A stretch of 33,259 nt of DNA from Paracoccaceae bacterium (GTDB lineage: Bacteria; Pseudomonadota; Alphaproteobacteria; Rhodobacterales; Rhodobacteraceae), in assembly GCA_947461435.1 (NCBI GenBank), contig CANHLE010000033.1, positions 1 to 33,259 on the forward strand. Direction: 5' to 3'. The first letter of the stretch is position 1. The number at the start of each line of letters is the position of its first letter. Below are positions 6,671-14,884 of this stretch, in pieces. The translations under genes were made by a program, and so were the position numbers. Under the pieces are notes generated by a model. It did not search any database and was not told the DNA's origin. It worked only from the letters and a program-made list of their open reading frames with translations.

Positions 6671-6692
6671 CTCCCGCGACGGGCGTCGGGAG
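6671..6692 (-). promoter_or_regulatory. Hairpin overlapping the DUF932 ribosome site
   Basis: CTCCCG (6671-6676) pairs exactly with CGGGAG (6687-6692). The first arm is the complement of the GGGAGA ribosome site, so the hairpin in mRNA would hide it. A competing stem, GGGAG/CTCCC (6688-6692 and 6698-6702), shares one arm. Translation control is inferred. Confidence 0.4.
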
Positions 6693-6702
6693 CCACTCTC
6701 CC

Positions 6703-6985
6703 AACCCTCAACCCGTCACCTGGAAACCGGCACACCTTTCACTCTAAACGACGCAAGGGGCGGAAGGCAGACATTCGAACACAACATAACGACTTCCGCT
6801 CTCCGCCCGATCCAGACGGTGGCTATTTCAGATTTGACTTATCCTGTGTCCGGGGCAGCCAGACCGATTGAAAATGGAGATTTGCCAAGGCCGCTTGGGA
6901 GCACAGCGGGAAATGGTGGTAAGCGAGCAAGGTTTGGCAACACAGACTTGCGTGAGTTTGGTCCAGACTTGCGACGCAGAGACGC
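6703..6985. other. Gene-free stretch between plasmid block and catabolic island
   Basis: No frame here has a ribosome site or a recognisable product. The stretch should contain the promoter of the DUF932 operon and the 3' end of the Rid-family transcript. I found no convincing -35/-10 pair, terminator or attachment repeat. It marks the switch from plasmid-type to catabolic genes. Confidence 0.5.
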
Positions 6986-7378
6986 TCATTCGGCCGTTGC
7001 GGCCATCACTTCAATCTCGACCTTGAACTCAGGCCGCGAAAAACCGGCGACCAGCAGGAGGGTTGAGGCAGGAGGGACGCTTGCGCCGGACAGGAAGGCG
7101 TCACGCGCAGCCATATATGCGGGCAGGTCTGCACGGTCGGTAAGCCAGGCCGAAATGTGGCAGATATCCGCAACGTCCATGCCGCCCTCGGCCAAGATGG
7201 CCCGGATATTGGCAAAACAGATCGCCACCTGATCCTCAACGCGGGCTGGCACCGACCCGTCAGCGGCCAGACCAAGTTGCCCCGACGTCCGAAGGATCCG
7301 GGCGCCCGCTGGCAGTTCGACCCCATGGGCATAGCGGGCCAGAGGGGCGGCGATTGATGCAGGGTTCAAGGATCGCAT
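6986..7378 (-). CDS. RidA/YjgF/UK114-family protein, non-canonical Rid subgroup
   Basis: This 130-residue protein has the typical Rid size and landmarks: RILRTSGQLGLAADG near 27-41, QVAICFANIRAILAEGGM near 50-67, and a C-terminal FKVEIEVMA. Canonical RidA hydrolyses reactive enamine/imine intermediates using a conserved Arg in a P-x-R-S/T motif near residue 105. Here the equivalent stretch reads VPPASTLLLV, with no Arg, so classical deaminase activity is doubtful; it may be one of the Arg-less Rid groups. It diverges from the amidotransferase operon, sharing 148 bases of control region, and is likely part of the nitrogen-compound catabolic island. Confidence 0.85.
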   Translation of the reverse strand: MRSLNPASIAAPLARYAHGVELPAGARILRTSGQLGLAADGSVPARVEDQVAICFANIRAILAEGGMDVADICHISAWLTDRADLPAYMAARDAFLSGASVPPASTLLLVAGFSRPEFKVEIEVMAATAE

Positions 7379-7469
7379 GTGGCCTCACAACGGACATTCG
7401 CCGCCAATATGGCCTCAGACCAAACCAAAGCGTGGCAAAAAAACTGATCGCCACGCCCCTGTTTTCCTT

Positions 7470-7498
7470 TTGCCAAATCGATCCGGGAAAGCATTAGT
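7470..7498 (+). promoter_or_regulatory. Possible promoter of the amidotransferase operon
   Basis: TTGCCA (7470-7475) and ATTAGT (7493-7498) are spaced by 17 bases, ahead of the gene at 7527. The -10 match is poor, so this is only a candidate. Confidence 0.25.
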
Positions 7499-7526
7499 CT
7501 TGCACGGACCCCGCAAGGAGAAACTC

Positions 7527-8225
7527 ATGTCCCGCAAGATCGTGCTTGTCCGCCATGGCGATGATCCGCCAGATGATCGGGTCGTGACCTTTGCGGTCCA
7601 GAACGGGTTCGAGCCGGTCTTCTATCGCCCCTTCAAGGGCGACAAGTTGCCATCGCCGGGGCCGGATGTGGCGGGATCGGTCGTCTATGGCGGCCCGTTC
7701 AACGTCTTTGAAGAAGACAAGCACCCCTTCCTACATGATGAGGCGGACTGGATCCGCGCCTGCATGGCGAATGACATCCCACTTCTGGGCATTTGCCAGG
7801 GCGCGCAGCAGATTGCGCGGACGCTGGGGGCTTGGGCCGGACCCTATGACACCCCTGTGCACGAGTTCGGCTATTACCCGATCTCACCCACGCCCGAGGG
7901 GCGCGATTTCCTGCCCGATACGCTGAACATGACGCAGGCGCATTTCCACACTTTTGCCATTCCCGAAGGCGCGGTGCATCTGGCCTCTAGTCCGCTTTAT
8001 CCCAATCAGGCCTTCCGTTATGGCGACAAGACCTTTGCCTTCCAGTTCCACCCCGAAGTCACCATCGAGGGTTTCCGTCGCTGGCAAACCTACCCTTGGG
8101 CGGCCTTTGGCAAGCCCGGTGCGCAGACCAAAGACGAGCAGAACGCGCTTATGGCCGAGCATGACGCGCGTCAGGCCGACTGGTTCTATGGCTTTCTGCG
8201 AAAGCTCTTTGGCACCGCTGCATGA
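7527..8225 (+). CDS. Class I glutamine amidotransferase-like protein
   Basis: This 232-residue protein has the GATase-1 catalytic triad: Cys90 in LLGICQGAQ and His175/Glu177 in FQFHPEVT. These enzymes free ammonia from glutamine, or act as gamma-glutamyl hydrolases on glutamylated amines. The start at 7527 (MSRKIVLVRHG) has AAGGAGA upstream; the frame's earlier Met falls in the control region. Its stop overlaps the ATG of the EamA gene (ATGA), so the two are coupled. No acceptor synthetase domain is fused or adjacent, so either hydrolysis of a glutamyl conjugate or ammonia supply to another protein is possible. Confidence 0.85.
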   Translation: MSRKIVLVRHGDDPPDDRVVTFAVQNGFEPVFYRPFKGDKLPSPGPDVAGSVVYGGPFNVFEEDKHPFLHDEADWIRACMANDIPLLGICQGAQQIARTLGAWAGPYDTPVHEFGYYPISPTPEGRDFLPDTLNMTQAHFHTFAIPEGAVHLASSPLYPNQAFRYGDKTFAFQFHPEVTIEGFRRWQTYPWAAFGKPGAQTKDEQNALMAEHDARQADWFYGFLRKLFGTAA

Positions 8226-9103
8226 CCGGACTGGCCACGCGCAACCCGCAAGCTTACGGCGTGCTGGTCACCCTTTGCGGGGTGCTGATCTTTGTGCCCG
8301 ATGCGCTGGTGATGCGGCTGATTGGCGGCGACATGCTGGCGCTGGCCTTTTGGCGGGGCGTGCTGGCGGGCAGCATCTTTCTTTTGGGCAATCTGATCTT
8401 GTCCCCCGGATCCATGCCGGCGCGCGGCGAATGGTTCGACCGCAAGGGGCTGCTGATTATCGGGCTGAACGCGGGGGGCGTTCTCAGCTGGTGTTCGGCT
8501 ATGCAATACACCTCGGCCGCCAATGCGCTTTTGGTGCTGGCGATTGCGCCGTTTCTGGCAGCGATCCTGTCGTTCGTTCTCTTGAAGGAACGGATCGACC
8601 GCGCCACCGCCCTTGCCATCGCGCTGGTCTTTGCCGGGGTCTTGGTCCTTGCCTCGGGCAGTCTGGGGCATGGGCGGCTTCTGGGTGATGGCTTTGCCTT
8701 GATGAACGCAATGACGATAGCCGCCTACTATGTGACGCTGCGGACGACGGGGCGGCGCAACATGCTACCGCATCTGGCGCTGGGGTCCATTCTTGGTGGC
8801 CTGCTGGCCGTTCCGTTTGCCGATTTTGAACCCGTTACAACGACGCAAGCCATGCTGATCTTCATTTCGGGTGCCGTCATCCTGCCCTGCGCGGCGGGGC
8901 TTTTGATGCTGGGTCCGCGTTATCTTCCCGCGCCCGAGGTGTCGATGATCACGCTTTTGGAAGTGATCCTTGGCCCCCTGCTGGTCTGGGCGGTGATCGG
9001 GGAAAACCCCGGCCAGATGACCCTGATTGGCGGGGCGGTGATCGTTGTCACCGTTGCCTTACATACCCTGCGCCGTTTGACCCAACCCGAAAGCCCCGCC
9101 TGA
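8222..9103 (+). CDS. EamA/DMT-family transporter
   Basis: This 293-residue protein is very hydrophobic and has the ten-helix, two-EamA-repeat layout of drug/metabolite transporters (repeat 1 about 12-146, repeat 2 about 158-285). The SAANALLVLAIAPFLAAILS and YLPAPEVSMITLLEVILGPLLVW-type segments at the ends of the repeats are typical. It is an inner-membrane exporter or importer of a small metabolite. Overlaps on both sides (ATGA with the amidotransferase, TGATG with the flavoprotein) place it in a tight operon. The substrate is unknown; export of a by-product of the catabolic island is a reasonable guess. Confidence 0.88.
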   Translation: MTGLATRNPQAYGVLVTLCGVLIFVPDALVMRLIGGDMLALAFWRGVLAGSIFLLGNLILSPGSMPARGEWFDRKGLLIIGLNAGGVLSWCSAMQYTSAANALLVLAIAPFLAAILSFVLLKERIDRATALAIALVFAGVLVLASGSLGHGRLLGDGFALMNAMTIAAYYVTLRTTGRRNMLPHLALGSILGGLLAVPFADFEPVTTTQAMLIFISGAVILPCAAGLLMLGPRYLPAPEVSMITLLEVILGPLLVWAVIGENPGQMTLIGGAVIVVTVALHTLRRLTQPESPA

Positions 9104-9699
9104 TGCGCCTTTTGTTTGTCCACGCCCACCCGGTTCCCGAAAGCTTCAACGCCGCGCTTTATGCTGCCGCAGTGGAAAGCGCCCGTGCCAATGGCCACGA
9201 AGTTCGACTGATCGACCTGAACGCCGAAGGGTTCAACCCGGTCATGTCCGCTGATGAGCGGCGCGGCTATACCGAAGACGTGCCGATCCCGGCCGATCTG
9301 CAGCCCCATATCGTGGCGCTGCAATGGGCCGAAGGGTTGATCTTGGTCTATCCCACATGGTGGTATTCTCAGCCTGCGATCCTGAAGGGCTGGATGGACC
9401 GGGTTTGGCGGCCCGGCATCGCCTTTACCCTGCATGACGAAGGCCAGCGCCTTCGTGCGGCGCTGACCAACATCCGGCTGATCGGGGTGATTACAACCTT
9501 CGGCTCGCCTTGGTGGTTCTGGACCTTCCTGATGGGCGCACCGGGGCGCAAGATCGTTCTGCGGGGTCTGCGGTTTTGCACCAACAAACGGACGCGGACC
9601 TTTTGGCTGGGCCTTCATGCCATCGATGACCAGACCGAGGCCAGCCGCGAGCGCTATATTGACCGGGTGCGCGACCGCATTGCGCGGATTCCGGTGTAG
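9103..9699 (+). CDS. NAD(P)H:quinone oxidoreductase / flavodoxin-fold protein (NQO/KefF type)
   Basis: This 198-residue protein starts MRLLFVHAHPVPESFNAALYAAA, the phosphate-binding start of the flavodoxin_2 fold. It also has LVYPTWWYSQPAILKGWMDRVW (about 86-107), the FMN/FAD isoalloxazine region of NQO1/KefF proteins. It would reduce quinones or similar electrophiles by two electrons at the expense of NAD(P)H. It overlaps the EamA stop by one base and is followed, nine bases after its own stop, by the creatininase-family gene. Its physiological partner is unknown. Confidence 0.87.
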   Translation: MRLLFVHAHPVPESFNAALYAAAVESARANGHEVRLIDLNAEGFNPVMSADERRGYTEDVPIPADLQPHIVALQWAEGLILVYPTWWYSQPAILKGWMDRVWRPGIAFTLHDEGQRLRAALTNIRLIGVITTFGSPWWFWTFLMGAPGRKIVLRGLRFCTNKRTRTFWLGLHAIDDQTEASRERYIDRVRDRIARIPV

Positions 9700-9708
9700 G
9701 AGGCCACC

Positions 9709-10494
9709 ATGGGCCATATCGGGAATTGGGCCGACCTGACCGCCCCTGAATTTGCCGCACTTGACCGCGCCAGGGCCGTGGCGATCTTGCCCATCGGGGC
9801 CATTGAACAGCACGGGCCGCATCTGGCGATGTCGGTGGATCGTGATCTGACCATAGCGGTGCTGACCCGCGCCATGAACCTGATCGAGCCTTCGCTGACC
9901 GTGCTTGCCCTGCCGGTGCAAGCCATCGGCAAAAGCACCGAACATCAGGCTTGGCCCGGCACGCTGTCGCTGTCAGCCGAGACGCTGTTGAGCGTGCTGC
10001 AGGACATCGCCGCCTCAGTCCACCGGGCGGGCATTCCCCGGCTGATGTTCCTGAACGGCCATGGCGGCAATCGCGCGCTGCTGGAATTGGCCTGCCGCGA
10101 TCTGCGGGCGGACTTGGGACTAATCACCGCCCATTTTGCTTGGGACGATCTGGCCGATGCGGAAACCGTGGTCGGGGCGGCCGAAGCGCAAGATGGCCTG
10201 CATGCGGGCGATGTGGAAACCTCTGCCATGCTGGCCGCCCATCCGGACAAGGTTCGCAAGGACCGGGCCGAGGAGTTCGGATCAGCCCATCTTGAGTGGC
10301 GGCAAGCCCACCCCGACCTTGGCCTTGGGGCTGCGGCCCTGCGTCCCGGCTGGCTGATGGGCGATCTTAATCCAAAAGGGGCCGTTGGCAACGCGGCGGC
10401 TGCGACGGCGGATAAGGGCGATAGGCTTTTGACAAGTGCCGCCCGCAATCTTGCCCGGCTGGTCGCCGACTTTGCCCGCTTTGCTCCGGGCTGA
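9709..10494 (+). CDS. Creatininase-family amidohydrolase
   Basis: This 261-residue protein has the creatininase fold's metal ligands: Glu33 and His35 in PIGAIEQHGPHL, Asp44 in SVDRD, His118 in LNGHGGN, and Glu170 in HAGDVETS. The family includes creatinine amidohydrolase, ArfB-like deformylases, the mycofactocin peptidase MftE and others, all cleaving cyclic or linear amides. The start has AGGAGG directly upstream. The surrounding DMGDH-like and deaminase-like genes make a role in an N-methylated cyclic compound attractive. The family is too broad to claim creatinine as substrate, and no creatinase gene is present. Confidence 0.87.
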   Translation: MGHIGNWADLTAPEFAALDRARAVAILPIGAIEQHGPHLAMSVDRDLTIAVLTRAMNLIEPSLTVLALPVQAIGKSTEHQAWPGTLSLSAETLLSVLQDIAASVHRAGIPRLMFLNGHGGNRALLELACRDLRADLGLITAHFAWDDLADAETVVGAAEAQDGLHAGDVETSAMLAAHPDKVRKDRAEEFGSAHLEWRQAHPDLGLGAAALRPGWLMGDLNPKGAVGNAAAATADKGDRLLTSAARNLARLVADFARFAPG

Positions 10495-10532
10495 TCTAAC
10501 GCCCTGCGCTGCGGAATGACGTCGAATTCTTT

Positions 10533-10551
10533 GGGGTCACAGCCCCGTTTT
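10533..10551 (+). terminator. Weak terminator after the creatininase gene
   Basis: GGGG (10533-10536) pairs with CCCC (10543-10546) around a six-base loop, followed by GTTTT. The stem is short, so read-through into the next gene is likely. Confidence 0.35.
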
Positions 10552-10616
10552 GCTTGCGTGAACCACGGCCAGCCCAGCCTTAGGCTTTCGCGGCAACCAG
10601 ACCTTGAAAGCCCCAC

Positions 10617-12020
10617 ATGACCAGCATTTCCGGCAAAACCTCGACTGACTGGGCCGCCTTTGCCAAGGCCCTTGGGCCGGTCGAGACCATCGAAGAGACG
10701 GTGCGGGTCAAGAAACGCAGCCGCGATTTCTTCTGGTATTCCCCCATCCTTGACCGCCGCCTGAAGACCTGCTTCGGCGATCTGGTCGCAAGGCCGAAAT
10801 CCCCCGCCGAGATGGCGCAATGTCTTTCCCTGTCGGCGCGCCATCTCGTCCCTGTGACGCTTCGCGGCGGGGGAACCGGCAATTATGGCCAGTCGGTGCC
10901 GATGGAAGGGGGGCTTATCATCGACACGACGGCTATGGGTGAAGTGCTTGAAATCGGACCCGATTTCGTAAGAGTTCAGGCCGGCTGCAACATCTTGAAG
11001 CTGAACGAGGCGCTGAAGGCCAAAGGGCAGGAGTTGCCGGTTTTCCCCTCGACCCAAGACATCGCTACCATCGGCGGCTTTATCTCGGGCGGGTCGGCGG
11101 GGATTGGCACTGTCAGCCACGGCATGCTACGCGATGCGGGCAATGTGCTGGAAATCCGCGCGCTGTCTGCCGAGGAAAACCCGCGCGAAGTGGTGTTCTC
11201 GGGCGATCAGATCAACATGATCCACCACGCTTGGGGTATTAACGGCGTCATCATCGAACTGACCCTGCGCACGGTGCCGACCGAGGATTGGATTGGCTGC
11301 ATCGCCACCTTTGCCGATTACCCCACCTGCTATGGTGCGGGCATGGCGCTGGCCGCCTCGGATATCCGCCGCAAGCTATGCTCCACGCTGGACGCACGCA
11401 TCGGCACCTATTTCGACCGGCTGAAAGGCATTGTGCGCGAAGGCCTTCCGATGCTGGTGACCCTGATCCCGCGCGGCCAGATGGACGCTTTCCGCGCCCT
11501 TGTCGCCGCGCATGGCGGCACCGTCGATCTGGAGATGGACGAAGCCGAGCGATTGGCTCGCAAACTGCCGCATGCCTTTGAATTTTCCTACAACCACACC
11601 ACGCTGCAGGCCCTGAAAACGGACCGCAAGGTCACCTACCTGCAAATCTTGTGTCCAGCACCGCTGAATGTCGAGAAGATCGTCGAATTGCAGGGCGTGC
11701 TGGGCGATGACGTCTACATGCACCACGAGTTTTCCCTCATGGGCGGGCAGCGCGTCGCCTTTGATCTTCCCTTGGTGAAATACACCACTGACGAACGCCT
11801 CTACGAGATCATGGCCATTTACGAAGCCCATGGTTGCCCGGCGTCGGACCCGCATTCCTGCATCATCGAGGAAGGCGGGATGAAAAAGGCCGACTACCGC
11901 CATCTGGCGTGGAAAAAGCGCCTTGACCCGCTTGGTCTGCTGAACAGCCCGAAATCCCGCGAATGGGGCCGCGTGCGTCACCTGAGACCCGAAGCCATAG
12001 AAGCCCTGCATCAAGCCTGA
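10617..12020 (+). CDS. PCMH-type FAD-binding oxidoreductase
   Basis: This 467-residue protein resembles glycolate-oxidase/D-lactate-dehydrogenase type flavoproteins. The FAD-binding PCMH domain shows LRGGGTGNYGQSVPMEGG (about 82-99), VQAGCNILKLNEAL and IATIGGFISGGSAGIGTVSHG (about 149-169). The C-terminal cap is less conserved. It would oxidise a hydroxy or amino acid-like substrate, passing electrons to oxygen or a quinone. The ribosome site before the ATG at 10617 is weak (only GAAAG). The gene is followed 20 bases later by a binding-protein gene, so they are probably co-transcribed. Substrate unknown. Confidence 0.85.
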   Translation: MTSISGKTSTDWAAFAKALGPVETIEETVRVKKRSRDFFWYSPILDRRLKTCFGDLVARPKSPAEMAQCLSLSARHLVPVTLRGGGTGNYGQSVPMEGGLIIDTTAMGEVLEIGPDFVRVQAGCNILKLNEALKAKGQELPVFPSTQDIATIGGFISGGSAGIGTVSHGMLRDAGNVLEIRALSAEENPREVVFSGDQINMIHHAWGINGVIIELTLRTVPTEDWIGCIATFADYPTCYGAGMALAASDIRRKLCSTLDARIGTYFDRLKGIVREGLPMLVTLIPRGQMDAFRALVAAHGGTVDLEMDEAERLARKLPHAFEFSYNHTTLQALKTDRKVTYLQILCPAPLNVEKIVELQGVLGDDVYMHHEFSLMGGQRVAFDLPLVKYTTDERLYEIMAIYEAHGCPASDPHSCIIEEGGMKKADYRHLAWKKRLDPLGLLNSPKSREWGRVRHLRPEAIEALHQA

Positions 12021-12040
12021 CACCCAACAAGGAGAACGCC

Positions 12041-13687
12041 ATGACCTACCAAAACCGCCACGGCAATCCATTGCCCGACCACCTGTCCCGCGCCGCCAAA
12101 GGTGTCGGCGCCGACCCGATCAGCCGCCGTGAGTTTCTTGCCACGGCCACGGCCTTTGGCGCGACGACGGCCACGGCCTATGCCATGCTGGGCATGGCCG
12201 CCCCGGCGCACGCACAGGAAACCCCGGTCAAGGGTGGGACCCTGCGCGTGGCCATGCAGGTCATGGACCTCAAAGACCCCCGCACGGCCGACTGGAGCCA
12301 GATCGCCAATCTGGAACGCCAATTCCTTGAGCCTCTGGTGAAATACACTCAGGATTTCACCTTTGAAGGCCGTCTTCTGGAAAGCTGGGAAGTGAACGCC
12401 GATGCCACCCAATACACCCTTCACGCCCGCAAAGGGGCAACCTGGACCAATGGCGATGCCTTCAATGCCGATGACATCGCGTTCAACATCGCACGCTGGT
12501 GCGACAAGTCGGTCGAAGGCAACTCGATGGCCTCGCGCTTCTCGGCGCTGATCGACGACGCGACGGGCAAGGCGCGTGACGGCGCCATTGTCAAGATCGA
12601 TGACATGACGGTGCAGTTGAACCTGTCGTCTCCCGACATCGCCATCATCCCGAACATGGCTGACTATCCTGCCCTGATCGTTCACCGCAGCTACGAGGAA
12701 ACCGGCGCCAATCTGGCCGCGAATCCCATCGGAACCGGCCCGTTCGAGCTGGAGTCCCATGCTGTTGGGGCAAAGGCCCGCGTTGTGCGCCGCACCAATG
12801 GCGCATGGTGGGGCGGCGAGGCCTATCTGGACGCGATCGAGTTCACCGACCTTGGCAACGATCCGGCGGTGGAAATCAACGCCTGGGCCTCTGGCGAGGT
12901 TGACCTGAACCAGCAGTCTGGCGAAAACTTTCTTGATCAACTCGATGCCATCGGCGCGACCCGCAACTCGATTGCGACGGCCAATACCGTTGTCGCCCGG
13001 ATGAACGTGGCCCAGGAACCCTACACCGACAAGCGGGTGCGCCTGGCTATTCAGGCTGCGGTGGACAATGCTGTCGTGCTGGAACTGGGGATTTCCGGGC
13101 TTGGCACCGTGGCGGAAAACCACCACGTCAGCCCGATCCACCCCGAATATGCCGCACTGCCAAAGCAGGTCCGCGACCCGGCAAAGGCCATCGCCCTGTT
13201 GCAAGAGGCCGGCAAGGCGGACTTCGAGTTTGACTTGATTTCGATTGATCAAGACTACCATCAGGCCTCTTGTGACGCGATTGCAGCCCAGGTGCGGGAT
13301 GCCCGGATCAAGATCAACCGTACGATCATTCCAGGTGCAACATTCTGGAATGACTGGACAAAGTATCCCTTCTCGATGACCAACTGGAACATGCGTCCGC
13401 TGGGTGTGCAGGTTCTGGCGCTGGCCTATCGCTCGGGCGAGCCATGGAACGAAAGCGCCTATGCCAACCCCGACTTTGACGCGAAACTTGCGCAGGCTCT
13501 GGCCACCGCCGATGTCGAGGCGCGCCGCGCGATCATGGCAGAACTTGAGGCAATGCTTCAGGGCGACGGCGTCTTGATCAACCCGTTCTGGCAAAGCGTC
13601 TATTCCCACTCAAATCCAAAGCTGAAGGGCTACCGTGTCCATCAGACCTTTGAGATGGATCTGGGCGGTGTCTGGCTGGAAGCTTAA
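12041..13687 (+). CDS. ABC transporter substrate-binding protein, family 5 (DppA/OppA type), Tat-exported
   Basis: This 548-residue protein carries a twin-arginine signal (DPISRREFLATATAFG, residues 25-40) with predicted cleavage after AHA at 58. A family-5 periplasmic domain follows (GGTLRVAMQVMDLKDPRTAD; NADATQYTLHARKGATWTNGD region about 117-138; ANPIGTGPFELESH at about 225-238). It would bind a peptide, opine, glycine-betaine-like or other small ligand. The start at 12041 has AAGGAGA just upstream; the longer frame overlaps the previous gene. No DppBCDF-type permease or ATPase lies in the window. A stem-loop directly follows the stop. Confidence 0.9.
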   Translation: MTYQNRHGNPLPDHLSRAAKGVGADPISRREFLATATAFGATTATAYAMLGMAAPAHAQETPVKGGTLRVAMQVMDLKDPRTADWSQIANLERQFLEPLVKYTQDFTFEGRLLESWEVNADATQYTLHARKGATWTNGDAFNADDIAFNIARWCDKSVEGNSMASRFSALIDDATGKARDGAIVKIDDMTVQLNLSSPDIAIIPNMADYPALIVHRSYEETGANLAANPIGTGPFELESHAVGAKARVVRRTNGAWWGGEAYLDAIEFTDLGNDPAVEINAWASGEVDLNQQSGENFLDQLDAIGATRNSIATANTVVARMNVAQEPYTDKRVRLAIQAAVDNAVVLELGISGLGTVAENHHVSPIHPEYAALPKQVRDPAKAIALLQEAGKADFEFDLISIDQDYHQASCDAIAAQVRDARIKINRTIIPGATFWNDWTKYPFSMTNWNMRPLGVQVLALAYRSGEPWNESAYANPDFDAKLAQALATADVEARRAIMAELEAMLQGDGVLINPFWQSVYSHSNPKLKGYRVHQTFEMDLGGVWLEA

Positions 13688-13697
13688 GGCCCGATGA

Positions 13698-13725
13698 GCA
13701 AGGGGCTGCAAAGGCTGCCCCTTGC
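13698..13725 (+). terminator. Stem-loop after the family-5 binding-protein gene
   Basis: GCAAGGGGC (13698-13706) and GCCCCTTGC (13717-13725) form a perfect 9-bp stem with a ten-base loop, 11 bases past the stop. A weak pyrimidine run (CTACTCTTTCCC) follows. Such stems often lie after highly expressed binding-protein genes and protect the upstream message while reducing read-through. Confidence 0.65.
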
Positions 13726-13767
13726 CTACTCTTTCCCATCCAACGAAGGTCCGCAAAGGAGAGTAAG

Positions 13768-14820
13768 ATGGTCCATCTTCACCGCCGATCCGTCCTGTCG
13801 CTCGTGCTTTTTGCGCTGCCCCTTGCCGCCGCAGCCCAAGACGTAAACCTGACCGTCAGTGACTGGCCCGGCTTTGATTTGCCCGGGCTCTATCAGACCT
13901 ACGAAGAGAAATGGGGCGAAAAGCCGCTTTATTCGCCGACCAGTTCGGATGATGAAACCTACCAAAAGGTCTCGTCAGGCTTTGTACTCGACGTGCTACA
14001 TCCCTGCTCCAGTGCGGTGCCCAAATACCGCGATGCCGGGTTGATCGAACCCTGGGATCCGGCAAAGATTCCGGAGTTAAAGAATATCGACCCCGCCTTC
14101 CTCAATTCACCCATCGTCATGGACGATGCCGGGCTTTGGATCCTGCCCACAGATTGGGGCGTCACCGCCGTGGCCTATAACAGCGAACTTGTGCCCCCCG
14201 AGGATATCGCCACCCTGCAGATCTTTGCCGACCCGAAATATCAGGGCAAGATCGCCTTGCCCGACGCCTCTGACGATGTCTGGGCGCTCGCCTATCTCGC
14301 GACCGGCGTTACCGATTGGACCAATGTCACGGATGAGCAGTTCAATGCAGCAGCCGCCTGGCTGCGCACTGTTCACAAGAATGTCCGCGCTTATTGGCCC
14401 TCCTCAACCGACATGGCCACGATGATGAAATCGGGCGAGGTTCTGGTGTCGTGGGCCTGGCCCGACGGCGTGACCCTGTTGCGGAACGAAGGCTTCCCCC
14501 TTGGCTATCAACGGGCCCCGAAAGAGGGCATTTCGACCTGGTTCTGTGGCGTGGTGCGTCTCAAGGACGGCCCCGCGGGGGATGAGCGGGCTTATGATTA
14601 CGTGAATTCCTGGATACGACCGGAGGCGGCCGAGGTTCTGGTCAGCCAGATCGGCTATGGCCATGCCAATCGCGAAGGCATGAAGTCCCTTGATCCGGCA
14701 ATGCTGGAGAAGTCAGGACTGGGCCCAGTCACAGGCCTGTCATTGCCGCAACTGCCCCTGAGCGGCGAGCAGCGCGACCGGCAACTTGCCGAATTCGAAA
14801 AGATCAAGGGCGGGTTCTGA
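13768..14820 (+). CDS. ABC transporter substrate-binding protein, PotD/PotF-like (family 1)
   Basis: This 350-residue protein has a Sec signal peptide (MVHLHRRSVLSLVLFALPLAAAAQ, cleavage near 23). The mature part resembles PotD/PotF: LTVSDWPGFDLPGLYQTYEE at the start, then FVLDVLHPCSSAVPKYRDAGLIEPWD, LPTDWGVTAVAYNSE and FADPKYQGKIALPDASDDVWALA. The family binds polyamines or related cations such as putrescine and spermidine. No PotABC partners are present here. GGAG lies ahead of the start. Together with the previous gene, it makes two unrelated binding proteins in tandem without permeases. Confidence 0.88.
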   Translation: MVHLHRRSVLSLVLFALPLAAAAQDVNLTVSDWPGFDLPGLYQTYEEKWGEKPLYSPTSSDDETYQKVSSGFVLDVLHPCSSAVPKYRDAGLIEPWDPAKIPELKNIDPAFLNSPIVMDDAGLWILPTDWGVTAVAYNSELVPPEDIATLQIFADPKYQGKIALPDASDDVWALAYLATGVTDWTNVTDEQFNAAAAWLRTVHKNVRAYWPSSTDMATMMKSGEVLVSWAWPDGVTLLRNEGFPLGYQRAPKEGISTWFCGVVRLKDGPAGDERAYDYVNSWIRPEAAEVLVSQIGYGHANREGMKSLDPAMLEKSGLGPVTGLSLPQLPLSGEQRDRQLAEFEKIKGGF

Positions 14821-14865
14821 CCCGGCCTTGGCCCAATAATGCAGGGCCGGGCTGGGACCCGGCCC
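14821..14865 (+). promoter_or_regulatory. Competing stem-loops between binding-protein and deaminase-like genes
   Basis: Arm A CCCGGCC (14821-14827) can pair with GGCCGGG (14845-14851). An overlapping arm B GGGCCGGG (14844-14851) can instead pair with arm C CCCGGCCC (14858-14865) around a six-base loop. The two stems are mutually exclusive, like an attenuator. No T-run follows, and the next gene's GTG start is only 20 bases later, so the B-C stem could also limit translation. Confidence 0.45.
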
Positions 14866-14884
14866 CACTGAAAGGCCAGCATAA

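Noticed and set aside
12011-13609. 532-codon open frame opposite the family-5 binding-protein gene
   Set aside because: Same reason: antisense shadow of a well-supported gene, without a ribosome site or motifs.
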